Of a DNA stretch of 64,000 nt, positions 18,076-26,103 are shown one piece after another. The DNA lies in NCBI GenBank assembly GCA_044226785.1, contig JBGAGK010000004.1, positions 124,001 through 188,000 of the forward strand, in the 5' to 3' direction. Both the position numbers and the translations under genes were made by a program. Under the pieces are notes generated by a model. That model searched no databases. It was not told where the DNA came from and saw only the letters and a list, made by a program, of their open reading frames with translations. This stretch comes from TMP-86 sp039807285. Its GTDB lineage: Bacteria > Pseudomonadota > Gammaproteobacteria > Steroidobacterales > Steroidobacteraceae. Numbering within the stretch: position 1 is the first letter of the stretch; every line of letters starts with the position of its first letter.

Positions 18076-19431
18076 TCATTCGAAGCGCATCAGGTCCCGC
18101 TTGAAACCCCGGGTCTGGATCGCGCCATACAGAACGCCGAGCACCACCCAGGCGGCACCGGCGAGCTTGGCAGGCAGGCGCAAGCTCCACCACAGGTACC
18201 CGCAAACCAGCAAACCCAGGACTGGAAGGATGAAGTTGCCCACGCGCCGCTCGCGCGCGTGCACCCAGCCATTGAGAAATGCCGCCAGGTTCACACCCAT
18301 GAACGCAATGAAGGCGCCGAAGTTCAACATTTCGGCACCCAGCTGGAAACTGATGAGCAGGGCGCCGATGGCGGCAATCACCCCGACGAGGATGACATTG
18401 TTGCGCGGGATGTTGCGGCGTGCATCGATGCGGGCGAAAAAGGTCCTGGGCAATGCGTTGCTCCGTCCCATGCCGTAAAGCAGGCGCGCAGCACCGAGTT
18501 GGGCGCTTGATCCCGAACCGATGGTGGCGACCAGGAGTGTGGCGCTCACGAGGTTGAACAGCATCTCGCCCCCAGCCCTGCGGGCCACGTGCACGAAGGC
18601 CGTATCCACATCGGGAAATCCCGACCAGCCTCCCCACACCAGTTGCGCGCTGTAGACCAGGATGGCCGCCAGCACGCCGGTGATCAGGCAGGTCAACACC
18701 GTGGCCCGCATGATGTCGCGGGTCGGATCCTTCGCCTCTTCGGACAACGTCGAAATGCCATCGAAGCCGATGTAGGTCAGGCAGGCGATCGAGGTACCCG
18801 TGAATACCGCCTGCCACGAAAAGGTCGCTGGATCGTAGAACGGCCGCGTCAGTGCCGCGCCGTCGAGGGACATACCCGAGACATGGCGGACCGCCGACGC
18901 GAGATAGATGAGGATGACCACGAACATGCCGATGGCCAGCACCTCGTTGGTCCGCGCACTGGCCCTGATGCCGCGAAGGTTCATGGTGGTGAACAGCGTG
19001 GCGAAGGCGATGACCCAGAGCGGATAGGGAATTTCCGGAATGACGTTCAGGACGATCTTGCTGCACAGGATGGTGCAGATCATGGGATTCAGGATGTAGT
19101 CCATCACCATGCTCCAGCCGGTGACGAACCCAAGGCCCGGGTGAACCTCGCGGGCGACATAGGTGAACGCCGAGCCGGCGCTGGGATAGGCACGCGCCAT
19201 GCGGCCATAGCTGACCGCGGTGAGCAGCATGGCACACATGCCGATGAGGATGGTCGTGACCACGTGCCCGCGCGCTTCCTGGCTGACCACGCCGAAGATG
19301 CTCATCGGTGCCACCGGCTGGATCAGCACGATGCCGTAGAACACCAGGTCCCGGAGCGAGAGCGCACGCCGCAAGCGCGGCGCACCCGGAGCCTGTCCCG
19401 TTGCCTCGCTCACCGCGGGGCTGCCTGCCAT
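18076..19431 (-). CDS. APC family amino acid permease
   Basis: This 451-residue integral membrane transporter has about 12 predicted helices. The start (LRRALSLRDLVFYGIVLIQP) and the helix 1 and 3 patches (AYPSAGSAFTYVAREVHPGLGFVTGW, YIGFDGISTLSEE) are diagnostic of the amino acid-polyamine-organocation family. Imported substrates may be amino acids or polyamines. It lies 56 bases upstream of the phosphotriesterase-like gene and 9 bases downstream of the NTF2-like gene, so the exported hydrolase may release a compound that this carrier imports (inference). Confidence 0.9.
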   Translation of the reverse strand: MAGSPAVSEATGQAPGAPRLRRALSLRDLVFYGIVLIQPVAPMSIFGVVSQEARGHVVTTILIGMCAMLLTAVSYGRMARAYPSAGSAFTYVAREVHPGLGFVTGWSMVMDYILNPMICTILCSKIVLNVIPEIPYPLWVIAFATLFTTMNLRGIRASARTNEVLAIGMFVVILIYLASAVRHVSGMSLDGAALTRPFYDPATFSWQAVFTGTSIACLTYIGFDGISTLSEEAKDPTRDIMRATVLTCLITGVLAAILVYSAQLVWGGWSGFPDVDTAFVHVARRAGGEMLFNLVSATLLVATIGSGSSAQLGAARLLYGMGRSNALPRTFFARIDARRNIPRNNVILVGVIAAIGALLISFQLGAEMLNFGAFIAFMGVNLAAFLNGWVHARERRVGNFILPVLGLLVCGYLWWSLRLPAKLAGAAWVVLGVLYGAIQTRGFKRDLMRFE

Positions 19432-19440
19432 GCAGCCGGA

Positions 19441-19908
19441 CTACTGCCGGGTTCCGTAGTCCCAGTGCTCGACGATCCTGCCATTCTCGATCCGGAACAT
19501 GTCGAACCAGGTGGTGGTGTACTCCTTGCCCAGGGAGTCCTTCTGCGTGCTGCGAAGGGCCAGCACCACGTGATCGCCTTCGGCACCGATCCAGACCAGG
19601 TTGTCGATGGTCGGTTTGATCGGCAATTTCGGCATCTTGCCGAAGAAATCCATGAACGCCTGCCGGCCGGTCGGCACGTTCGGATTGTGCTGGATGTAGC
19701 CTTCTGCCAGGTATTTGGTTGCGTTGGAAGTCTGGTGCGACTGCAGTGCCTCGCGCCAGAAATCGAACACCAGCTTCTTGTTGGCAGCAAGCTTCGGGTC
19801 AGGGCTCCTGAGCAGGGCCTGCTGGTCCTTTGCGAGCTCGACCGGAACCTGGGCAAAGGACGGCGCAGCAAACAGAAGCATGGCAATCACGGACAGCAGA
19901 TACTTCAT
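19441..19908 (-). CDS. Secreted SnoaL/NTF2-like protein
   Basis: This 155-residue protein has a signal peptide (cut near SFAQVPVE) and a SnoaL-like domain: NKKLVFDFWREALQSHQ, YLAEGYIQHNPNVPTGRQAF, and the C-terminal FRIENGRIVEHWDYG. These are the strands and the conserved 'GYIQHNP' patch of the polyketide-cyclase-like NTF2 subfamily. ATG 19908 is preceded by a GGAGGA site. It sits in the same minus-strand unit as the AhpD-like gene and the permease. Function unknown, possibly a binding or isomerase fold. Confidence 0.85.
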   Translation of the reverse strand: MKYLLSVIAMLLFAAPSFAQVPVELAKDQQALLRSPDPKLAANKKLVFDFWREALQSHQTSNATKYLAEGYIQHNPNVPTGRQAFMDFFGKMPKLPIKPTIDNLVWIGAEGDHVVLALRSTQKDSLGKEYTTTWFDMFRIENGRIVEHWDYGTRQ

Positions 19909-19933
19909 GGTGATTCCTCCCAGGCTCACAGGC

Positions 19934-20404
19934 TCACGACCGCGCCGCTCCGTGCGGGCTCACATAGTTGCCCACCTCGGTACGGAAGGCCACGTTCATC
20001 CGGTTCCAGCCGTTGATGGCCACGATGGCCAGCGTCAGGTTCACCAGCGCCTTCTCGTCGAAGTGCTTGCGCGCTTCGCCATAGATTTCATCGGACACCT
20101 CACGAGTGGCGATCTGTGTGACCGCCTCGGTCCAGGCCAGCGCCGCCCGCTCGCGCGCGCTGTAGCAGGTGGCTTCGCGCCACACGGACAGCAGGTACAG
20201 TCGCTGCTCGGTCTCGCCGCGCGCTCGCGCATCCTTGGTATGCATGTCCAGGCACCAGGCGCAGCCGTTGATCTGCGAAGCACGGGACTTGACCAGCTCG
20301 AGGAGGGACTCCTCGAGACCGCTCCGATGCACCTGATGTTCGGTGTGGATCATGGCATTGAACGCATCGGGCGAGGCCAGCTTGTAGTCGAGACGCTGTT
20401 GCAT
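19934..20404 (-). CDS. Carboxymuconolactone decarboxylase / AhpD-like protein
   Basis: This 156-residue all-helical protein has the AhpD-type redox motif CAWCLDMH (Cys48, Cys51, His55) and the family patches LLELVKSRASQINGC and WREATCYSARERAALAWTEAVT. AhpD-like proteins with this CxxC-x3-H motif are peroxidase-associated thiol oxidoreductases; a decarboxylase role is less likely because of the disulfide motif. It is the first gene of the unit running to the phosphotriesterase-like gene. Confidence 0.88.
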   Translation of the reverse strand: MQQRLDYKLASPDAFNAMIHTEHQVHRSGLEESLLELVKSRASQINGCAWCLDMHTKDARARGETEQRLYLLSVWREATCYSARERAALAWTEAVTQIATREVSDEIYGEARKHFDEKALVNLTLAIVAINGWNRMNVAFRTEVGNYVSPHGAARS

Positions 20405-20627
20405 GTTGGGTCTCCGCGCAGGTTTCGGGGATTTGAAGGTCGAACATTGTAAGCCCCCGGGGCCGTCAGGACACTGAAGCTCTGTTCTGGTGGTCGGCCG
20501 CGTGAGCGGCACCAAAAGGGGCCGGAAACGCCGCGGGCGTCTGCCTCATCCAATGTGCAAGGGAGCGATGCAATCCGGTCTGCGAACTGCCCGGTACTCC
20601 CCGGAACCACTACTTGAGGTATGTCAT

Positions 20628-21338
20628 ATGTTCAGTTCAAGGATTTCCCGGCCCACCGGGATCAGCCACCTGGCCAGCGTCGTGGCGGTCGCTGCAATCG
20701 CCGGCCTGTATTTCCATTCACCCGTCGCACTGGCGCACGAGGGCATGCATGCCAGTCCGACCTGCAGTCCGGGCGCAGGCACGTTGCACGACGCAATGCG
20801 AAAACTCTGGGCCCAGCATATGGAATGGACCTACGCCGCCGTGACGGCATTCGCCACTGATTCTCCCTCGTTCAATGCCACCGCCGCACGACTCATGCAG
20901 AACCAGGTGGATATCGGAAATGCCATCAAGCCGTTCTATGGAGAAAAGGCTGGCAGTGAACTGACCCGGCTCCTGCAGGAACACATCAACGGTGCGGTCG
21001 CCGTGGTCAAGTCCGCCAAGGCCAACGACAAACCGGCGCTGGACCGGGATATCGCAGCTGCCTATGCCAACGCGCAGCAGATCGCCGACTTCCTGGCCGC
21101 CGCCAATTCCCACTGGCCCCAGGCCACGGTGCGCGACATGCTCAAGGGACACATCGACACGACGCTGGTCTATGCCACTTCCCTGCTACAGGGTCATTTC
21201 GAACAAGGCATCTCCGACTATGGCAAGGCCGAGGATCACATGATGATGCTGGCTGATGCGTTGAGCGACGGCCTGGTCGCGGCATTTCCGAAGAAGTTCA
21301 GGCAACAGACCCTGACCCGGCATGAGGGTCCGGGCTGA
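20628..21338 (+). CDS. Exported His-rich helical protein of unknown function
   Basis: This 236-residue protein has a long signal peptide (cleavage near ALAHEG, about residue 36) and a helical mature part with spaced histidines: LWAQHMEWTYAAV, LQEHINGAV, MLKGHIDTTL, LLQGHFEQG, KAEDHMMMLADALSDGL. I recall a widespread family with this layout in Firmicutes, actinobacteria and proteobacteria, carrying misleading database names; its function is unknown. The periodic histidines on helices suggest metal binding (inference). It lies 97 bases upstream of an ECF sigma factor gene. Confidence 0.7.
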   Translation: MFSSRISRPTGISHLASVVAVAAIAGLYFHSPVALAHEGMHASPTCSPGAGTLHDAMRKLWAQHMEWTYAAVTAFATDSPSFNATAARLMQNQVDIGNAIKPFYGEKAGSELTRLLQEHINGAVAVVKSAKANDKPALDRDIAAAYANAQQIADFLAAANSHWPQATVRDMLKGHIDTTLVYATSLLQGHFEQGISDYGKAEDHMMMLADALSDGLVAAFPKKFRQQTLTRHEGPG

Positions 21339-21435
21339 TGGAGATGTCGCCGGCGTCGCTGAACCGGGCGACGCTGGCGCAATCGCATCGACAGCGGCAG
21401 AATCCGACCCACGTCACCGATGATCCGGAGCAACC

Positions 21436-22146
21436 ATGCAACTCCAGAACCAGGCCAGAGCCGCATCCCTGGCGGCCAACACCCCGGAAAACGAGCTGGT
21501 GTCGCGTGCTGCCACGGGCGACATGGCGGCTTTCACGGTGCTCATGCGGCGCCATAACCAGCTGCTGTTTCGCACCGCACGCAGCATCCTCCGGAATGAT
21601 GCCGACGCCGAGGATGCGGTCCAGGAAGGCTACCTGCGCGCCTGGCGAGCGCTTGGAAAATTCAACTCACAGAGCAGGCTGTCGACCTGGCTGGTGCGCA
21701 TCGTCGTCAACGAAGCGCTGGGGCGTCTGCGTCGGACCCGCGCGCCGGTCATTCCCCTGGAGGCTGCAATGATCTCCCATGAACCCGAAATCCAGGCGGC
21801 CCTCACCGAACCCACCGACCACGGATCGGAACAGTCGGTGTTGCGCGCCCAGATCCGCCGGATGCTGGAGTCGCGCATCGACCTCCTGCCCGAGATCTAC
21901 CGGACCGTCTTCATGTTGCGTGCAGTCGAGGAGATGAGCGTCGAAGAGGTCGCCCAGGCGCTGGACATTCCGGAAGCCACGGTGCGTACCCGGTTCTTCC
22001 GTGCCCGGAGCCTGCTGCGCGAAGGTCTGGCCGGCGAGGTGGACACCACTATCGGCGAGGTTTTCTCTTTCGACGGAGCGCGGTGCGATCGCATGGTTGC
22101 CGGCGTATTGGCGCGCATTGCAGCCGGCGCGGCAGAGATGACCTGA
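21436..22146 (+). CDS. ECF-family RNA polymerase sigma factor
   Basis: This 236-residue sigma-70 family protein has region 2 (LVSRAATGDMAAFTVLMRRHNQ, then ILRNDADAEDAVQEGYLRAWRAL) and region 4 (RIDLLPEIYRTVFMLRAVEEMSVEEVAQALDIPEATVRTRFFRAR). A C-terminal tail of about 45 residues (FSFDGARCDRMVAGVLARI) is an extension I recall from other ECF sigma factors of proteobacteria. No anti-sigma factor gene is adjacent. GGAG precedes ATG 21436. The CocE-type hydrolase gene begins 2 bases after its stop, so both are on one transcript. Confidence 0.9.
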   Translation: MQLQNQARAASLAANTPENELVSRAATGDMAAFTVLMRRHNQLLFRTARSILRNDADAEDAVQEGYLRAWRALGKFNSQSRLSTWLVRIVVNEALGRLRRTRAPVIPLEAAMISHEPEIQAALTEPTDHGSEQSVLRAQIRRMLESRIDLLPEIYRTVFMLRAVEEMSVEEVAQALDIPEATVRTRFFRARSLLREGLAGEVDTTIGEVFSFDGARCDRMVAGVLARIAAGAAEMT

Positions 22147-22148
22147 CC

Positions 22149-24233
22149 ATGCGGCTCCATGGAGCCCTTGCCCTTGCATTGGCATGGATGCTCGATGGCA
22201 GTGTGCTTGCGGCCGCCCACCCGCTGCCCGCTTCACCGCCCACCTTCGATGTCGCGCTGGAAGAAGTGAAGATCCCCATGCCCGATGGGGTACACCTCGC
22301 GGCGGATCTGTGGCGTCCCAGGGGAGCGGGTGACCGCAAGCGCTTTCCGGTGCTGCTCGAGTACCTGCCATACCGCAAGGACGAAGCCCGGGGCGAGCGC
22401 TACCCGTTGTACGCCTACTTCGTGCGCCGCGGCTATGTGGTCGCACGCGTCGACATCCGTGGTACCGGCAACAGCGAGGGCACGCTGATCCCCTACGAGT
22501 ACAGCGACATCGAGAATCGCGACGGAGATTCGGTGATCGCCTGGCTGGCGAAGCAACCCTTCTCCAACGGCAAGGTCGGCATGTTCGGCATCTCCTGGGG
22601 AGGGTTCAACTCCATCCACATGGCCATGCGCCGTCCGCCCGCGCTCAAGGCCATCCTCGCCGTGGATGCCACGGACGACCTGTACAAGGACGACGTGCAT
22701 TTCATGGACGGCATCATGCACGTGGACGACTGGGAGATGAACCAGGACCTGCGGAACTCGATGCCCGGCGCCCCGGCATTTCGCATCGACGCGCAGTACT
22801 TCGCCGAGCGCTTCGACCGTGCGCCCTGGGGATTGACCTACAAGCGCCAGCAACGTGACGGACCGTTCTGGGATCGTACGGCCCTGAAGGCCCGGTACGA
22901 TGCGATCAGGATTCCGGCTTTCGTTGTCGGCGGGTGGTATGACGGCTACCGCGATTCAGTGCCGCGCATGCTCGAGCACCTCAAGGCACCCGTGAAAGCC
23001 ATCATCGGCGCCTGGAATCACACCTTTCCGCATCAGCCCTACCCCAAACCGGGATTCGAGTTCCGGCATGAAGCCGTGCGCTGGTTCGACTACTGGCTCA
23101 AGGGCCGTGACACCGGCATCATGGACGAGCCGCGCCTGGCCGTGTACGTGCAGCAGTGGCACCCACCGGGACCCTACCTTGAAACCGCACCGGGCGAATG
23201 GCGCTACGAGGACGGCTGGCCGATCAAGCGCGGACAGCAACGAGTGATGTATCCGCTCGCAGACCGGGTGCTCTCCGATGCTGCGCCGTCGGCATCTGCA
23301 CTGGATCTGGGATACGTACCCACGAGCGGAGTAGAGGCCGGGGGACCGGTCATGTGGTTCGGTGATGTTGCACCCGATCAGCGGCCCAGCGATGCATTCA
23401 GTCTGACGTTCGACTCCGCACCCTTGAGCGCGCCGCTGGAAATCCTCGGGCTGGCCCATGCGATGCTGCAGGTCTCGGCCGATGCGCCGCAAGCCGACTG
23501 GATGGCCCGACTCGAAGATGTCGCACCCGACGGGACGACCACGCTGGTCGCCTCCGGTGCCAAGAATGGTTCACACCGCTTTTCCGAACGCGATCCCAAA
23601 GCGCTTGCGCCAAACGAACGCTTCCCGCTGGACATCGCGATGCACATCACCTCCTGGGTGTTCCCGGCCGGACACCATCTGCGCTTGGCCGTGAGCAACG
23701 CGCAATGGCCCATGTTGTGGCCCACGCCCTATCCGATGACGACCCGGCTGTATCTGGGTGCGGATGCCACGCGCCTGGTGCTGCCGGTGATGCCTGAGGG
23801 TCCGGCGCGCCCCGCTCCCCGATTCGAGCCCATCGACCGGCATGACGATCATCTGCCCGGCTACGGCGCCATCGACACGGGCACGCCCTCAGGTTACGGC
23901 GAGATCTCTTCGGTAACCCGAAATCCACGAACGGGCGATGCCAGGGTAGTAGCCACCAACGACAGCGCCCAGCGCTTTCCCTGGGGCGAGGAGTACGACA
24001 CCGACGTGATCACGCACGAATCCAATGACCACCACCCTGAAAACACGTCGGTCCGCGGCGAGTACACCACCACCATCAAGCTCAAGGACCGGACGTTGCG
24101 CTGGGAGAGCACGGTCCTCTGGACGAGCGACCGCGACAATTTCCATTACAAGGGAAACCGCCGGCTCCTCGAGAACGGAGTGCTGATCCGCGAAAAATCA
24201 TGGGAGGACACGATTCCTCGAGATCATCAGTAG
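22149..24233 (+). CDS. CocE/NonD family alpha/beta hydrolase 2, exported
   Basis: This 694-residue S15/CocE-family serine hydrolase has a signal peptide (1-22). Motifs: IPMPDGVHLAADLWRP, the nucleophile Ser149 in GMFGISWGGFNS, VGGWYDGYRD for the acid region and GAWNHTFPH for the base. The C-terminal jelly-roll ends with HHLRLAVSNAQWPMLWP. About 100 extra residues follow (from about 595, DRHDDHLPGYG to the end), including a WESTVLWTSDRDNFHYKGNRRL patch found in a longer subfamily. It differs from the hydrolase at 9.3 kb in length. It follows the ECF sigma gene by 2 bases. Confidence 0.88.
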   Translation: MRLHGALALALAWMLDGSVLAAAHPLPASPPTFDVALEEVKIPMPDGVHLAADLWRPRGAGDRKRFPVLLEYLPYRKDEARGERYPLYAYFVRRGYVVARVDIRGTGNSEGTLIPYEYSDIENRDGDSVIAWLAKQPFSNGKVGMFGISWGGFNSIHMAMRRPPALKAILAVDATDDLYKDDVHFMDGIMHVDDWEMNQDLRNSMPGAPAFRIDAQYFAERFDRAPWGLTYKRQQRDGPFWDRTALKARYDAIRIPAFVVGGWYDGYRDSVPRMLEHLKAPVKAIIGAWNHTFPHQPYPKPGFEFRHEAVRWFDYWLKGRDTGIMDEPRLAVYVQQWHPPGPYLETAPGEWRYEDGWPIKRGQQRVMYPLADRVLSDAAPSASALDLGYVPTSGVEAGGPVMWFGDVAPDQRPSDAFSLTFDSAPLSAPLEILGLAHAMLQVSADAPQADWMARLEDVAPDGTTTLVASGAKNGSHRFSERDPKALAPNERFPLDIAMHITSWVFPAGHHLRLAVSNAQWPMLWPTPYPMTTRLYLGADATRLVLPVMPEGPARPAPRFEPIDRHDDHLPGYGAIDTGTPSGYGEISSVTRNPRTGDARVVATNDSAQRFPWGEEYDTDVITHESNDHHPENTSVRGEYTTTIKLKDRTLRWESTVLWTSDRDNFHYKGNRRLLENGVLIREKSWEDTIPRDHQ

Positions 24234-24287
24234 CGCGACGCGCTGCTTGCCGGAAACCAGTTGTTTTCGATGCCCTGCCGAACGCCC

Positions 24288-24315
24288 TTGCAACAGGATT
24301 TTTCGATGCTAAGAT
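24288..24315 (+). promoter_or_regulatory. Probable sigma-70 promoter of tetR-exporter operon
   Basis: TTGCAA at 24288-24293 and TAAGAT at 24310-24315 are separated by 16 bases, a good sigma-70 pattern. Transcription would start near 24322, inside the palindrome at 24316-24329, and about 25 bases before the tetR ATG. The local drop in GC content supports a promoter. Confidence 0.55.
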
Positions 24316-24329
24316 AGTAATTAATTACT
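24316..24329. promoter_or_regulatory. Perfect 14-bp palindrome, probable TetR operator
   Basis: AGTAATTAATTACT is a perfect inverted repeat. It begins straight after the -10 box and covers the predicted transcription start, 18 bases before the start of a TetR-family gene. TetR repressors of efflux operons commonly bind palindromes placed like this, so negative autoregulation of the whole operon is the natural reading. The site is seen directly; the binding is inferred. Confidence 0.6.
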
Positions 24330-24346
24330 TTCTTCTGGTATCACGC

Positions 24347-24955
24347 ATGAACGGACGAGTCAGGCATCTGCCAGCCGACGAGCGACGTACAGCCACGGTG
24401 GAAGCCGTAGTCGAGCTCGCAGCAGAGGGAAACCCCAGTGAAATCACGACCTTGGCCATCGCACAGCGGATGGGGCTGACCCAGGGTGCATTGTTCCGCC
24501 ACTTTCCCACCAAGGAGGCGATTTTCCAGGCGGTGATGGCGTGGGTATCGGACCGGTTACTTGGCCGGGTGGACAAGGCTGCATCCGATGCGCCCTCTCC
24601 TCTTGCTGCCCTCGAAGCGATCTTCATGGCGCACATCGAGTTCGTGTCTGAACACCCGGGTGTGCCGCGGATGCTGTTCGGTGAATTGCAGCGCGCCGGT
24701 GAGACCCTGCCCAAGCGGATGGTGCAGACCTTGATCCATCACTACGGCGAGCGGCTCCGCCGCCTGCTCGCGGCCGGCCAGGCGCAGGGCGAATTGTCTG
24801 CAACGCTGGACGTGGGCGCCGCCGCTGTCCTGTTCATCGGCACCATTCAGGGCCTGGTGATGCAGTCGCTGCTCGCGGGCGATGTGACGCGCATGCGGCG
24901 CGATGCAACGGGCGTGTTCACCATCTATCGACGCGGCATCGGGAGTCACCGATGA
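24347..24955 (+). CDS. TetR-family transcriptional repressor
   Basis: This 202-residue regulator has an N-terminal helix-turn-helix: ITTLAIAQRMGLTQGALFRHFPTKEAIF at about residues 33-62, the hallmark TetR pattern. The C-terminal ligand domain carries HIEFVSEHPGVPRMLFGELQ, a pattern I recall from regulators beside HlyD/ABC efflux genes. ATG 24347 is downstream of the promoter and palindrome described separately. The stop overlaps the adaptor start as ATGA, so the regulator is the first gene of the operon it probably controls. The inducer is unknown. Confidence 0.92.
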   Translation: MNGRVRHLPADERRTATVEAVVELAAEGNPSEITTLAIAQRMGLTQGALFRHFPTKEAIFQAVMAWVSDRLLGRVDKAASDAPSPLAALEAIFMAHIEFVSEHPGVPRMLFGELQRAGETLPKRMVQTLIHHYGERLRRLLAAGQAQGELSATLDVGAAAVLFIGTIQGLVMQSLLAGDVTRMRRDATGVFTIYRRGIGSHR

Positions 24956-26103
24956 AGCTCCCGCACTTCAAGCGCCGCACCCTCGCACTGATCGCAGTCA
25001 TCGCTCCGCTGGTGTTGCTGTTCGTCTATGTCGCCCTGAGATCCGGACCGCTGGCACCCATCGAAGTGACGGCATCCACCGTGCAGGAACGCACCATCGC
25101 CCCCGCATTGTTCGGCATCGGTACGGTACAGGCGCGTTACACCTACCGGATCGGCCCGACGTACGCCGGACGGATCAAGCGGCTGGACGTGCACGTGGGC
25201 GATCGGGTCAAGGCGGGACAGGTGCTGGGTGAAATGGACCCGGTGGACCTGGATGAGCGCATCGCCGCCCAGCAGGCGGGAGTCCGCAGCGCCGACGCCG
25301 CCCTGCGCCAGGCGGAAGCGAGGCAAGCCTTTGCGCAGGCGCAGGCAAAGCGCTACGAGCAGCTCCTGGCCGTGCGAGGGACGAGCGAGGAATCCGCAGC
25401 CACCCGGCAGCAGGAACTGGACGTCGCGAACGCCGCACTGGGCGCCGCGCGTGAGGACAGCAGCCGACAGCGCGCCGAACTGGAAGCACTGCGCGCGCAG
25501 CGAGGCAATCTGCGGCTGGTGGCGCCCGTAGACGGCCTCGTCTCCGCTCGCAATTCGGACCCCGGCACGACCATCGTGGCGGGCCAGGCCGTGGTCGACC
25601 TGATCGATCCTGCCAGCCTGTGGGTCGACACGCGATTCGATCAGATCAGCGCCGCGGGACTGGCCGCCGGCCTGCCGGCCCGGATCGTGCTGCGCTCATG
25701 GCGGAGCCGGAGCCAGCCGGGCCACGTACTGCGCATCGAACCGCTCGCCGATACGGTGACCGAGGAATCCCTGGCAAAGGTCCGCTTCGATGCGCCGCCC
25801 TCGCCTCTCCCGCCGGTGGGAGAACTGGCGGAAGTCACCGTGCAACTCCCGCCGCTGACTTCTGCCCTGGCGATTCCGAACGCTGCCATTCGCACGGTGG
25901 CGGGCAAGCGCGGTGTCTGGAGACTCACAGCCGGCAAGCTCGGGTTCGTTCCGCTTGCCCTTGGCCGATCCGATCTGGACGGCAATGTCCAGGTGGAACG
26001 AGGTCTCGCCGCGGGAGACCGGATCGTGGTCTACAGCGAAAAAGCCCTCACGGCACGCAGCCGGATTCATGTGGTCGAGCATCTTGCCGGTCTGTCGCCA
26101 TGA
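24952..26103 (+). CDS. ABC exporter periplasmic adaptor (HlyD/DevB-like)
   Basis: This 383-residue membrane fusion protein has an N-terminal membrane anchor (residues 11-29), a lipoyl half (GRIKRLDVHVGDRVKAGQVLGEMDP), an alpha-hairpin of about 100 residues, the second lipoyl half (RLVAPVDGLVSARNSDPGT) and a beta-barrel. It would bridge the ABC permease with the outer-membrane factor encoded downstream. It overlaps tetR and the permease gene by 4 bases each, showing tight translational coupling. Confidence 0.9.
   Translation: MKLPHFKRRTLALIAVIAPLVLLFVYVALRSGPLAPIEVTASTVQERTIAPALFGIGTVQARYTYRIGPTYAGRIKRLDVHVGDRVKAGQVLGEMDPVDLDERIAAQQAGVRSADAALRQAEARQAFAQAQAKRYEQLLAVRGTSEESAATRQQELDVANAALGAAREDSSRQRAELEALRAQRGNLRLVAPVDGLVSARNSDPGTTIVAGQAVVDLIDPASLWVDTRFDQISAAGLAAGLPARIVLRSWRSRSQPGHVLRIEPLADTVTEESLAKVRFDAPPSPLPPVGELAEVTVQLPPLTSALAIPNAAIRTVAGKRGVWRLTAGKLGFVPLALGRSDLDGNVQVERGLAAGDRIVVYSEKALTARSRIHVVEHLAGLSP

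Noticed and set aside
16916..19237. A 773-codon minus-strand frame covering the phosphotriesterase-like and permease genes
   Set aside because: Only the part from 18019 down is the phosphotriesterase-like protein, with its own signal peptide; the upstream part is an out-of-frame shadow of the APC permease gene.
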